This document shows positions 5,323 to 12,383 of a DNA stretch of 14,371 bases, piece after piece. The notes below the pieces were generated by a model. That model did not search any database. It saw only the letters and a list, made by a program, of their open reading frames with translations, and was not told where the DNA came from. Origin of the DNA: SZUA-186 sp041552135 (GTDB lineage Bacteria; Pseudomonadota; Gammaproteobacteria; UBA9214); NCBI GenBank assembly GCA_041552135.1, contig JBFELL010000069.1:1-14371 (forward strand). The letters run 5' to 3'. Each line of letters begins with the position of its first letter. The first letter of the stretch is position 1. Position numbers and translations under genes: made by a program.

Positions 5323-8300
5323 TCACTTGAGGCGGACAACACGGAATCCGATATTGTCCAGGCGTGTCTCCTGTTCGAACTGCGCGCGCCGGGCACTGCG
5401 CAGGCTGTCAGCCGGGCTGCTATAGGCGCCGCCGCGAACAACCCGCTGACTGCAGCCCGCCGACTGCCAGGCACTGCCATCCGAGGGTGCCCCCTGGTAG
5501 CTGTTGTGATAACAGTCCTGCGTCCACTCCTGGACATTGCCTGAGGTGTCGTGCAGACCCAGGCCGTTGGGCGAAAAACTGCCGACCGCCGCCGACATCT
5601 TGCCGTCCCACTGACTGCCGCAATTAAAACAGTTTGCCTGAACCTCCTCGCTGGAGTCCGCCCACCAGTAGGGCGTCCCGGTGCCTGCGCGCGCCGCAAA
5701 CTCCCACTGCGCCTCGCTCGGCAGCCGGTAGGTGTGCCCGGTCTGTTTCGACAACCAGGCCGCGTAGGCCGTCGCATCCTTCCAGCTGATATTGATGACC
5801 GGTCGCTGGCCGCGACCCCAGCCCTCGTCGTAGGGCAAACGGCGTCCGGTGGCGCGTGCAAACCGGTCATATTCCGCGAAGGTGACCTCGTACTTGCCGA
5901 TCGCGAATGCCGTCAGCGTGACGGCATGTTGCGGTCGCTCCGTGAAATTCGGTGAAGCCCCGCTGCTGCCCATGAGGAAGGTAGCCGCCGGCAACTCGAC
6001 CAGCGTCGGTCCGCGGCCCCCGTCCCTGAGCGCATCACTGAAGCTGCGGCCTGCCACGACCGGCGTGATTTCGGGAGCCGCTGCCGGCGCCCTGGCGGGC
6101 TTCGGCTGTGGCCGGGGTTTTGCAGCGACCGCCGGTCTGACCGGTTCGGGTTGTGGTCCGGGTTTCGCGGCAGTCGCCGGACTGCCAGGCTTGACCTGCG
6201 AGCGGGGTTTTGCAGCGACCGCCGGGCTGGCCGGTTCGGGGGTATTGCCTTTCGCGACCGGCGGTGCCATGCCTGCGGCCTTGTTCTCCACATCCTTCGA
6301 CGTCGTCCCGGCGACCTGCGCCGTCACGGCACGGGTATCAGGGACGACACTCTCCCGGCTTTCCAGCATGAACCAGAAGGCCGACAGCGCCAGGGCCATG
6401 GCACCAAGACCGGCTGCCCTTGCCAGCCATGACCGCTTGCGCGCACGGTCGGGGACCAGCTCAGCAGTGGCAACATTCTGGGTACCACCGCCTGCAGCGG
6501 CATCCGGCACAACAGTTCTGGCAGTAGCGGGGGACGTTACCTTGACTGGACCACGGTCATCCTGCTCGTCCAGTGAGGGTATGGTCAGTGGCATGGCATC
6601 GGCACCGGCCTCTTCCAGCTGCCACTGCATCGCATCGCGCTCGGCAAGGGCAGTGTCGCGCGCCGATTCGGCCTCCGAACGCACGCGGATGGCGATATCC
6701 AGGTTGCGCCTTGCCTCTTCCAGTTCGGCGCGCAACTTGACCGGATTTTCCACCTCGTCCCTGCCATCCGCGTTGATCAGACCGCGGGCGACCTCGACCT
6801 CGGCCCGCAGGCTGTTGAACTGCTGGCGAATCGACTGCTGCTCCGATACGGCGGCATCGCGTTCGTCCGTCAACGCCTGTAACCGGGCCTCCTGCTCTGC
6901 GACAACGGCATCCAGATCGGTCTTCTGTACGCGCGCAAGCTCGAGGTCGGCGGTATTGCGTTGCCGCTCCTCACTGACGGCACGCTCGGTCTCCTCGCGC
7001 GCCCGTGCCAGCTCCTGGCGCATGACCGCAAGCTGGTCCTCTGCCTGGGCATGCGTTTGCAGCACGTCCTTGAGCCTGGCCCGTTCGTCATTACGTGCCG
7101 CGTTCTCTGCCTGCACCAGCGCCCCTTTCTGGCTGGAGCGGAGCGCCTCGTGCTGTTCGGCAAGCGCCAACAGCTGCTCCTTCAGCTCCTTCTGACGCGC
7201 AGCCATTTGTGCACGCTCGTCCGCGCGTTCCTTGCGCTCGGCATGCAGCGCGTCCCTGGCCTGCGCGGCGGATTCGTGCGCCTCTTCACGGACCTGCTGC
7301 AGGTCTGTTGCGGACGACTCCAGCTTCTTGCGCAGGCGTGTAATCTGTCCCTGCATTTGCTTCTCGGTGTCGTTCTTGCGATTCAGGTCATCCCATGCCT
7401 TGCGCAACAACTCCTCGCTCTCCAGCTCGATGGAACGTGAATGTTCCACCGCCTGCTGCAATTCCAGCCGTGTTGCCTCGAGTTGCTGCGCCTGCGACTC
7501 GAGCTCGTTTCGCAGCTGACTGGCCGTCTCCTCCTGTTGCGCAAGCGCCACGCGCAGTTCCTCACTGCCTGCCTTGCCCTCTTCCAGCTGCCGCCCCGCT
7601 TCCGCAGCCCGCTGCTGCTCGGCCTGCAGCTGCCCGTTGAGACTGCCGATCTCGGCTTGCGACTCGGCTGCCAGCGCCGACAAGCGGCCGTTGAGGTTTT
7701 CGATCTCCTGCGCCAGCGCAGCCCCCTGCTGTATCTCGCTATCGAGCTGCTGCTGAACTTCATCGCGCCCGGCCATGGCCTGCTGCAGCTCCTCCTGAAG
7801 TTGCTTGCGCTCCTGCTCGAGCTCGACATGGCGGGCCTCCAGTTGCTCCACCTGCCTCATGGCCTTGTCACCGCGGGCGCCGATTTCCTCCTCAAGGCGT
7901 GCCAGCTCGCATGAGGCCTGCTCCCGGGACTTGTCCAGCTGCTCCTGCAGATCCGTTATGGTGTCCCTGTGGCTTCCGAGCTCATCCTGCAGTGCGGCAC
8001 GCTCACCATCCCATTCCTGCTGCTGGCGTTGCAGTGCCTCTTCGGCGGCCAGCCTGGCGACCTGGCTGTCTTCGAGCTTTTCATGCCCGTCGGCCCGCAG
8101 CGTCTCGAGCTCCTGCTGCAGCTCAGCGACTTCCCGGCGGGCCAGGTCTGCCTGCTCGGCGCTTTGCTCCAGCTGTCCGCGGTCTTCGGCCTGTGACTCC
8201 TGCAGCGCCTCGAGCTGCACCAGAATGTCCCGCTTTTCCGACTCGGCAGCGTCCAGCGCAGCCTGTAGTTGCTGGCGATGTTGCTGCAAGACGGCGGCCT

Positions 8301-10401
8301 CTGATTCCTGGCCGGCCACGCGAGCCTCCAGCTGCTGCTGCAGGTCGGCCGCCCGCTGCCGTTGCGCCTGCAGCTCGCCATCCAGCTGTTCCCTGTGCTG
8401 CGCGAGCGCATCCAGTTCGGCCTGCAGCCGGCTGGAAACCTCCTGCTGCTCGGCGACATGGCTGGCGGCCTGTTCCTCGACGGTCTGTCTTTCCGATTGC
8501 AGGGAGGCCATATCTGCCTGCAGGGCCTCCAGTGACTGCTGCAGCTGCTGGTTGTGTTCCTGCAAGACGGCGGCCTGTGAATCCTCACCAGCCTCGCGGG
8601 TCTCCAGCTGCTGCTGCAGGTCGGCCGCCCGCTGCCGTTGCGCCTGCAGCTCCTTGTCCAGACTGTCCCTGTGCCGGGCGAGCGCATCCAGTTCGGCCTG
8701 CGAGTGGCTGACCGCCTCCTGCTGTTGCAGCGTGGAGGTTTCCGCCGCCGCTTGCTGCACGGCAAGTTGCTCGCGCCCGGAATCCCGTTCCGCCAGCACC
8801 GCTTCATACTCCCGGGTCAGCCCGGCCAACTGCTCCTCTAGCGTAGTGATGCGCTGCTGCCAGTCGCCCTGCTGAGCCTCGAACCGGTCGAGCTGGCGCT
8901 GTTTTTCATGGTCGGCGGATTCGATCTGCGCCTGCAGGCTGGCGGACGCCTCCTGTGACTGTTGCAGCTCCCGTCTCACCTGCAGCAACCTTTCGTCGTA
9001 CTCTACCTGCAGGGCGGCATACTGTTCACGCAGCAGGCCTTCCTGCGTCTTCATCCTTGTCACTTCCTGCTGCAGACCACTGACCGCCGCCTCGCTTCCC
9101 GCCAGTTGCTGCTCGATACCGGCATGCGCTTCGATTTGCTGCCTGAGACCGGCAATCTCGCTGTGCAGAGCCTCGTGTTCGGCCAGCTGCTCCGGCGCCG
9201 CCTGGTCCTGTGCGGCTGTTGCCGGTTCCATGGCACTGGTCTGGACATCCGTCGCTGCATCCGGCTTCGCCTGCAGATCGACGACCCCGGCGGCAGCGAC
9301 CGGCGGTACACCGGCAACCGCATCGGCTTCCGGCTGCGGCGCGGCATCTCCCGCCGCCTCCAGGGGCAGGCCGTTCATGCCGCCGTCCAGCACATACACC
9401 TCGAAGCCCTTGTGGCTGAGGATGAATGCGGCCGAGGCGCTGCGGCGACCGGTGTCGCAGCAGATAATGTACTTGGCGTTGTAGACCAGCTCGGGCATCT
9501 CGCCACGCAGTTCCGCCAGCGGGATGTTCGCACTGTCCTCGAAGGCGCTGTTTTCATACTCACCGGGCGACCTCACGTCAAGCCACACGGCACCCTCGTC
9601 GACCATGCCAAGGGCTTGCTCATAGCCGACGCGCCTGACAAGGGGTTTCTGCAGCAGATCGACGAAATCTTCCTTCGCCAGACGCATCAGCAAGCCGTCG
9701 GATGTCATCGTCACACTGGCGTTGCGCCTGGCATCGGATACCAGTGATTCCTCGCCGAAACAGTCACCACCGGACAGTTCGGCAAGCTTCACCTCCCCGC
9801 CATCCTCCGAGGATCGGGTCACTACGCATGTGCCCCTGTGGATGGTGTAGAAGAAATCACCGTCATCACCCTGGCGGATGACAACATCGCCCCTGCTCAC
9901 CGGGTGTGCCTCCATCTTGATCAGCAGGCGCTGGATCATCGCCGGTGGAATCTTGATGAAGGCATCGGACTGCAGCATCTGGCTCATCCAGTCCTCGTTG
10001 TCCTCCGCGCGGATTTCCGTTGCCTCGGTGCTGGAGGTCTGGTCCCAGGTCAGGAAGACGTCCAGCAGCCCGGAATCGATCCGGGCAATGACGACCTTGG
10101 TGACCGCGCGGGCGGACAGCGTGCGGGGTTGCTGGTGGGCAAGCGGGTAACGGCTGGTATCCGTCCCGGCCTCGACTTCACCCGTTACCTTGCGGTGGCC
10201 ATCGATGAGATTGATTTTTCCGCCCAGCAGGTAAATGGACTGGTTGTCACGGTCACCCTTGCGAAACAGGTAGCGCCCCTTCCTGATTTCCTCGACGACG
10301 ATCTTCTTTACCACCTCGGCAAAGCGCGAATCAGACAGTGCATTCAGGGGCACCAGGTCCTGGAGGTTATGTTTATCGGCCAGTTTTTTAGCTGCATCCA
10401 T
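5323..10401 (-). CDS. Giant cNMP-binding/rhodanese/coiled-coil/FGE-like membrane protein
   Basis: 1692 residues. Domains in order: a degenerate cyclic-nucleotide-binding (cNBD) fold (about 15-120); a second cNBD (about 145-255) whose phosphate-binding cassette has FGEESL (215-220) and Arg226; a rhodanese (about 256-350) with active-site loop CDTGRR and Cys315; an Ala/Pro-rich linker (350-403); coiled coil rich in Gln, Glu, Ala and Leu (about 404-1264); one transmembrane helix (about 1325-1346) preceded by RARKR; Pro/Lys 15-residue repeats; and an FGE/SUMF1 fold (1467-1692) with RLPSEAQWEFAAR and SGNVQEW. The positive-inside rule puts the N-terminus in the cytoplasm and the FGE head in the periplasm. 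Both FGE catalytic cysteines are replaced (Ser1662, Leu1667), so formylglycine formation is unlikely and binding is the more plausible role. No stop or frameshift interrupts it. Biological role unknown. Confidence 0.9.
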   Translation of the reverse strand: MDAAKKLADKHNLQDLVPLNALSDSRFAEVVKKIVVEEIRKGRYLFRKGDRDNQSIYLLGGKINLIDGHRKVTGEVEAGTDTSRYPLAHQQPRTLSARAVTKVVIARIDSGLLDVFLTWDQTSSTEATEIRAEDNEDWMSQMLQSDAFIKIPPAMIQRLLIKMEAHPVSRGDVVIRQGDDGDFFYTIHRGTCVVTRSSEDGGEVKLAELSGGDCFGEESLVSDARRNASVTMTSDGLLMRLAKEDFVDLLQKPLVRRVGYEQALGMVDEGAVWLDVRSPGEYENSAFEDSANIPLAELRGEMPELVYNAKYIICCDTGRRSASAAFILSHKGFEVYVLDGGMNGLPLEAAGDAAPQPEADAVAGVPPVAAAGVVDLQAKPDAATDVQTSAMEPATAAQDQAAPEQLAEHEALHSEIAGLRQQIEAHAGIEQQLAGSEAAVSGLQQEVTRMKTQEGLLREQYAALQVEYDERLLQVRRELQQSQEASASLQAQIESADHEKQRQLDRFEAQQGDWQQRITTLEEQLAGLTREYEAVLAERDSGREQLAVQQAAAETSTLQQQEAVSHSQAELDALARHRDSLDKELQAQRQRAADLQQQLETREAGEDSQAAVLQEHNQQLQQSLEALQADMASLQSERQTVEEQAASHVAEQQEVSSRLQAELDALAQHREQLDGELQAQRQRAADLQQQLEARVAGQESEAAVLQQHRQQLQAALDAAESEKRDILVQLEALQESQAEDRGQLEQSAEQADLARREVAELQQELETLRADGHEKLEDSQVARLAAEEALQRQQQEWDGERAALQDELGSHRDTITDLQEQLDKSREQASCELARLEEEIGARGDKAMRQVEQLEARHVELEQERKQLQEELQQAMAGRDEVQQQLDSEIQQGAALAQEIENLNGRLSALAAESQAEIGSLNGQLQAEQQRAAEAGRQLEEGKAGSEELRVALAQQEETASQLRNELESQAQQLEATRLELQQAVEHSRSIELESEELLRKAWDDLNRKNDTEKQMQGQITRLRKKLESSATDLQQVREEAHESAAQARDALHAERKERADERAQMAARQKELKEQLLALAEQHEALRSSQKGALVQAENAARNDERARLKDVLQTHAQAEDQLAVMRQELARAREETERAVSEERQRNTADLELARVQKTDLDAVVAEQEARLQALTDERDAAVSEQQSIRQQFNSLRAEVEVARGLINADGRDEVENPVKLRAELEEARRNLDIAIRVRSEAESARDTALAERDAMQWQLEEAGADAMPLTIPSLDEQDDRGPVKVTSPATARTVVPDAAAGGGTQNVATAELVPDRARKRSWLARAAGLGAMALALSAFWFMLESRESVVPDTRAVTAQVAGTTSKDVENKAAGMAPPVAKGNTPEPASPAVAAKPRSQVKPGSPATAAKPGPQPEPVRPAVAAKPRPQPKPARAPAAAPEITPVVAGRSFSDALRDGGRGPTLVELPAATFLMGSSGASPNFTERPQHAVTLTAFAIGKYEVTFAEYDRFARATGRRLPYDEGWGRGQRPVINISWKDATAYAAWLSKQTGHTYRLPSEAQWEFAARAGTGTPYWWADSSEEVQANCFNCGSQWDGKMSAAVGSFSPNGLGLHDTSGNVQEWTQDCYHNSYQGAPSDGSAWQSAGCSQRVVRGGAYSSPADSLRSARRAQFEQETRLDNIGFRVVRLK
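6096..6235 (-). repeat. Three 45-bp tandem repeats coding a Pro/Lys linker
   Basis: Inside the giant gene, just after its membrane helix, three 15-residue units follow each other: SPAVAAKPRSQVKPG, SPATAAKPGPQPEPV and RPAVAAKPRPQPKPA. At DNA level the first and third units share an exact stretch of about 22 bases at 6114 and 6204, 90 bases apart. Such stiff, basic, proline-rich spacers often cross the periplasm or contact peptidoglycan. Copy number could vary by slippage. Confidence 0.8.
8251..8726 (-). repeat. 276-bp tandem duplication inside the coiled-coil region
   Basis: Segments 8251-8450 and 8527-8726 match at a constant offset of 276 bases, which is 92 codons. They include an identical run of 51 bases (8326-8376 and 8602-8652). 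In protein the shared core reads ELQAQRQRAADLQQQLE. A period of 92 is one more than 13 heptads, so the duplication may shift the coiled-coil register by one residue or include a skip. It shows the rod grew by internal duplication. Confidence 0.85.
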
Positions 10402-10457
10402 ATCCTGTTTCCATGATGAGTACCAGCACCCCGCCGGGGCCAGGCACAGAAATCCGG

Positions 10458-10476
10458 CTGTGATTGACTATCACAG
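10458..10476. promoter_or_regulatory. CRP/FNR-like dyad upstream of the giant gene
   Basis: CTGTGAT and ATCACAG are perfect 7-bp arms around TGACT. The half-sites TGTGA and TCACA are those of the CRP family, but the gap between them is 7 bases rather than the standard 6, so binding by CRP itself is uncertain. The site lies 57 bases before the giant gene's ATG on the minus strand. Confidence 0.4.
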
Positions 10477-10557
10477 GTGGCTTATCGGCTGATACTGCTT
10501 GGAATTTAGGCTGCCGGAGTGTCGCTGCGGGAGTCGTTTCAGGGCCTGTCCGGCAGG

Positions 10558-10588
10558 GCTGTAACGAGCGGCATCACCCCGTTACAGC
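10558..10588. promoter_or_regulatory. 9-bp perfect inverted repeat, operator or hairpin
   Basis: GCTGTAACG and CGTTACAGC form perfect arms with a 13-base loop. There is no adjoining T-run, so a regulator site is more likely than a terminator. It lies 142 bases upstream of the NTF2-like start and 157 bases upstream of the giant gene's start, and could serve either. Confidence 0.4.
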
Positions 10589-10676
10589 GGCCGTCTCCGA
10601 CACCTTGGCACTGCCCGGCCAGAGACATTCAAACCGGCCAGGCCCTGCAGGCACGTCTGGCGGGCGAGGCTTGTCG

Positions 10677-10682
10677 TATAAA
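10677..10682 (+). promoter_or_regulatory. Candidate -10 box for the NTF2-like gene
   Basis: TATAAA, extended as TATAAAAT, stands out in a GC-rich spacer 48 bases before ATG 10730. No good -35 box is found 16-18 bases upstream, so the promoter may be weak or activator-dependent. Confidence 0.4.
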
Positions 10683-10729
10683 ATCCACATGTCTATCATG
10701 AACTTGGGCAAACACCATCCGGGAAGGTA

Positions 10730-11167
10730 ATGATGCAGATCCAGTTCCCCAGCGCCGATGCTGCCGAAACGGCATTTTACGAGGCATTCGAGAACAGCGA
10801 CGCCGGGGCGATGATGAAAGTCTGGTGCACGCACGAGGATATCGAATGCATCCATCCGCTCGGCGAGCGACTCATGGGCGTCAACCCCGTTGCAGACAGC
10901 TGGCGCAGCATCCTGTCGGGCAGCAGGCAACTGCGCTTCCGGATCAGCCATGCAAGACGTTTCCAGTCGGACCATCTGGCAATTCATGTGGTGTACGAAA
11001 ATATTTCCATCGACGGGCGGCAACAGCCCCCGGTGATTGCCACCAATGTCTACCGCTTTAACGGCAGCAGCTGGCACATGGTACTGCACCATGCCTCGCC
11101 GGCAACCGGCATCGGTGGCACACGCAAAGCGGGAGCCGGGCAGGCAGGTGACGCAACGTTCCACTAG
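10730..11167 (+). CDS. NTF2-like / SnoaL-fold protein
   Basis: A 145-residue cytoplasmic protein of the NTF2-like (SnoaL/ketosteroid-isomerase) cone fold. The N-terminal helix pattern DAAETAFYEAFENSDAGAMMKVWC, then EDIECIHPLGERLMGVNPVADSWRSIL (about residues 36-62), and late strands IATNVYRFNGSSWHMVLHHAS (103-123) are typical of small stand-alone members. These often bind hydrophobic ligands or act as unassigned isomerase-like proteins. GGAAGG at 10722-10727 is the ribosome-binding site; it is only 2 bases from ATG 10730 and 5 from ATG 10733, so the second ATG (144 residues) may be the real start. It is divergent from the giant gene. No specific ligand can be inferred. Confidence 0.85.
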   Translation: MMQIQFPSADAAETAFYEAFENSDAGAMMKVWCTHEDIECIHPLGERLMGVNPVADSWRSILSGSRQLRFRISHARRFQSDHLAIHVVYENISIDGRQQPPVIATNVYRFNGSSWHMVLHHASPATGIGGTRKAGAGQAGDATFH

Positions 11168-11478
11168 TGATACATCACCACACAGGAAAACGATAATATG
11201 CTGCAAATATAGTGTCTTGCGCACTGATCTCCGCATGCCAGGGGATACATGCACCGCAACAACGTCCCGCCCACCTGCATGACCCGGACAACCCTGCCCG
11301 CACGCCGACATGAGTCAACACATTGTGCGACACCCCTGTTATTACCCTTCCATCTCGCCGGCACATCACCGAAACACTGCTATACAAGGCATTTTCTGCC
11401 ACGTAATGCTTTAACATTTTTTTTATTGTGCTATCTTACGCGTGCACGTAAAGCCACCACACAGAGGAGTACTACCGG
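11168..11478. other. Intergenic region before the HU-like gene
   Basis: These 311 bases hold no supported gene. A short palindrome GTGAT-AC-ATCAC overlaps the NTF2-like stop (11167-11178). The last 80 bases become AT-rich, with eight consecutive T (11417-11424), leading into the HU-like promoter at 11429-11437. No convincing hairpin terminator for the NTF2-like gene is visible. Confidence 0.5.
11429..11437 (+). promoter_or_regulatory. Extended -10 promoter for the HU-like gene
   Basis: TG-C-TATCTT is an extended -10 element, which tolerates a weak -35; TTAACA/TTTAAC at 11410-11416 is a candidate -35 at short spacing. The T-rich tract between may bend the DNA. A dyad, TTACG and CGTAA around CGTGCA (11436-11451), covers the predicted start site and could be an operator, perhaps for autoregulation. 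Confidence 0.5.
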
Positions 11479-11844
11479 ATGGCCGTAAAAAAGAGGTCTG
11501 CAGCGAAAAAGAAAGCACCTGTGAAGCGTATCCCGACGTACAAGGAACCCATGACGAAGGCAGCCATGATGGGGGCAATCGCCGACGACACCGGTCTGAC
11601 CAAGAAAGAGGTCGTTGCCGTGTTTGATTCCCTGAGCACCATCATCAATGGTCACATCAAGAAAACCGGCGCCGGCGTCTGTACCATTCCCGGCCTGATG
11701 AAGATCAAAACCGTTCGCAAGCCCGCCACCCGGGCACGCAAGGGCACCAACCCGTTCACCGGTGAAGAGATGATGTTCAAGGCCAAGCCGGCCCGCAATG
11801 TAGTGAAAATTCTTCCGCTGAAAAACCTGAAGGAAATGGCCTGA
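11479..11844 (+). CDS. HU-family nucleoid DNA-binding protein with lysine-rich N-terminus
   Basis: A 121-residue basic protein of the HU/IHF family, about 30 longer than classic HU. The extra length is mainly an N-terminal tail with repeated Lys and Ala (residues 1-25), reminiscent of histone-H1-like tails. The HU core follows: helices around MTKAAMMGAIADDTGLTKKEVVAVFDSL (25-52), then GVCTIPGLMKIKTV (66-79) and the DNA-gripping arm with RKGTNPFTGEE (87-97), where the Pro intercalates. GAGGAG lies 9 bases before ATG 11479. It has its own promoter and terminator, so it is a single-gene unit. It is expected to bind and bend DNA; it is not one of the standard hupA/hupB/ihf genes as far as I can tell. 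Confidence 0.93.
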   Translation: MAVKKRSAAKKKAPVKRIPTYKEPMTKAAMMGAIADDTGLTKKEVVAVFDSLSTIINGHIKKTGAGVCTIPGLMKIKTVRKPATRARKGTNPFTGEEMMFKAKPARNVVKILPLKNLKEMA

Positions 11845-11854
11845 CCAGAACCGG

Positions 11855-11880
11855 AAACGGGGCCTGAACGGCCCCGTTTT
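11855..11880 (+). terminator. Rho-independent terminator of the HU-like gene
   Basis: AAACGGGGCC and GGCCCCGTTT pair as a 10-bp stem around a 5-base loop (TGAAC), followed by T residues, 10 bases after the HU-like stop. Reversed, the stem is followed by TTT, so it may also help stop transcription coming from hspQ-terB. Confidence 0.9.
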
Positions 11881-11891
11881 CAACTCACCCC

Positions 11892-11913
11892 CCGGCAGGC
11901 CGCACCCTGCCGG
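11892..11913 (-). terminator. GC hairpin after terB
   Basis: CCGGCAGG and CCTGCCGG form an 8-bp stem with a 6-base loop directly after the terB stop on the minus strand. It has no T-run of its own and probably works together with the 11855-11880 stem. Confidence 0.4.
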
Positions 11914-11915
11914 CA

Positions 11916-12374
11916 TCAACTGCCGTCGTCTTCTGCAACCTGCAGTTTTGCACGGATAAATTCCCGATGCGGCACATGCAGAAGGTCCGCTATCCTTCTG
12001 ATGATATGCTCCTCGTGCCGGTCCAGATGGCCGTCGGCCAGGCTTACCTCCCAGAGCATCCTCACCACCTGGCGTTTGTCCTGCTGGCTGCATTCCCGGT
12101 TTATCAGGCTGGTCAGCGGATACAGTGAGGTCGCACGCTCGGCCTCATGCTCCGCCGCTGCAGCAATCGTCAGCGAGACATCCGCCGGCAGGGCAAAATG
12201 CGTCTCGATCAGGCGCTGCACTGCCCGGCGCTCCGGATTGCTGACATCGGCATGCACCCGCGCAACCTCCATGAGCAGGGTCGCGATGGCCATGCGGATG
12301 GCCTGCCCGTCATCCTCCTGCTCGATAACCGTGTCGAGATGCCTGCCAAGGAAGGCACGGATCGTATCAATCAT
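11916..12374 (-). CDS. TerB-family (TerB/DjlA-like) protein
   Basis: A 152-residue soluble, all-helical protein of the TerB-like fold (about residues 20-146). The domain is built from two similar halves, each with an acidic metal-binding turn: HADVSNPERRAVQRL (41-55) and LADGHLDRHEEHIIRRIADLL (about 111-131). Stand-alone TerB-domain proteins are common in gammaproteobacteria; the name comes from tellurite resistance, but no ter operon is present here, so resistance should not be inferred. It starts 9 bases after the hspQ stop, so the two are very likely co-transcribed. The ribosome-binding site is weak (GGGT), which fits translation coupled to hspQ. Confidence 0.87.
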   Translation of the reverse strand: MIDTIRAFLGRHLDTVIEQEDDGQAIRMAIATLLMEVARVHADVSNPERRAVQRLIETHFALPADVSLTIAAAAEHEAERATSLYPLTSLINRECSQQDKRQVVRMLWEVSLADGHLDRHEEHIIRRIADLLHVPHREFIRAKLQVAEDDGS

Positions 12375-12383
12375 GGTCGTACC

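Larger units (their letters stand above)
10402..10729. other. Divergent spacer between the giant gene and the NTF2-like gene
   Basis: These 328 bases hold no gene I can support. They contain a CTGTGAT/ATCACAG dyad (10458-10476), an 8-bp inverted repeat CTGCCGGA/TCCGGCAG with a long 30-base loop (10511-10556), a 9-bp dyad (10558-10588), and a -10-like TATAAAAT (10677-10684). No clear two-box promoter for the giant gene is visible on the minus strand. Confidence 0.55.

Noticed and set aside
5323..5480. Possible diversity-generating retroelement target: the C-terminal FGE/C-type-lectin fold is typical of DGR variable proteins.
   Set aside because: No reverse transcriptase, template repeat or accessory gene is in the window, and the C-terminal codons are not rich in the AAC/AAT codons expected in a variable region.
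5849..7195. Long open frame on the plus strand opposite the giant gene (448 codons), plus others at 7805-8875 and 8962-9747.
   Set aside because: They are Ser/Ala/Cys/Arg-rich mirror frames of a Gln/Glu/Ala coiled-coil gene, lack ribosome-binding sites and resemble no family.
8251..8726. CRISPR-like or mobile repeat explanation for the repeated blocks.
   Set aside because: The blocks are in-frame coding duplications with a 276-base period and no spacers or terminal inverted repeats.
10574..11311. 245-codon minus-strand frame opposite the NTF2-like gene.
   Set aside because: The plus strand has the ribosome-binding site and an NTF2-like fold; the antisense frame matches nothing.
11916..12374. 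Tellurite resistance function for the TerB-like protein.
   Set aside because: No terC, terD, terE or terZ genes accompany it; the domain is widespread outside tellurite resistance.
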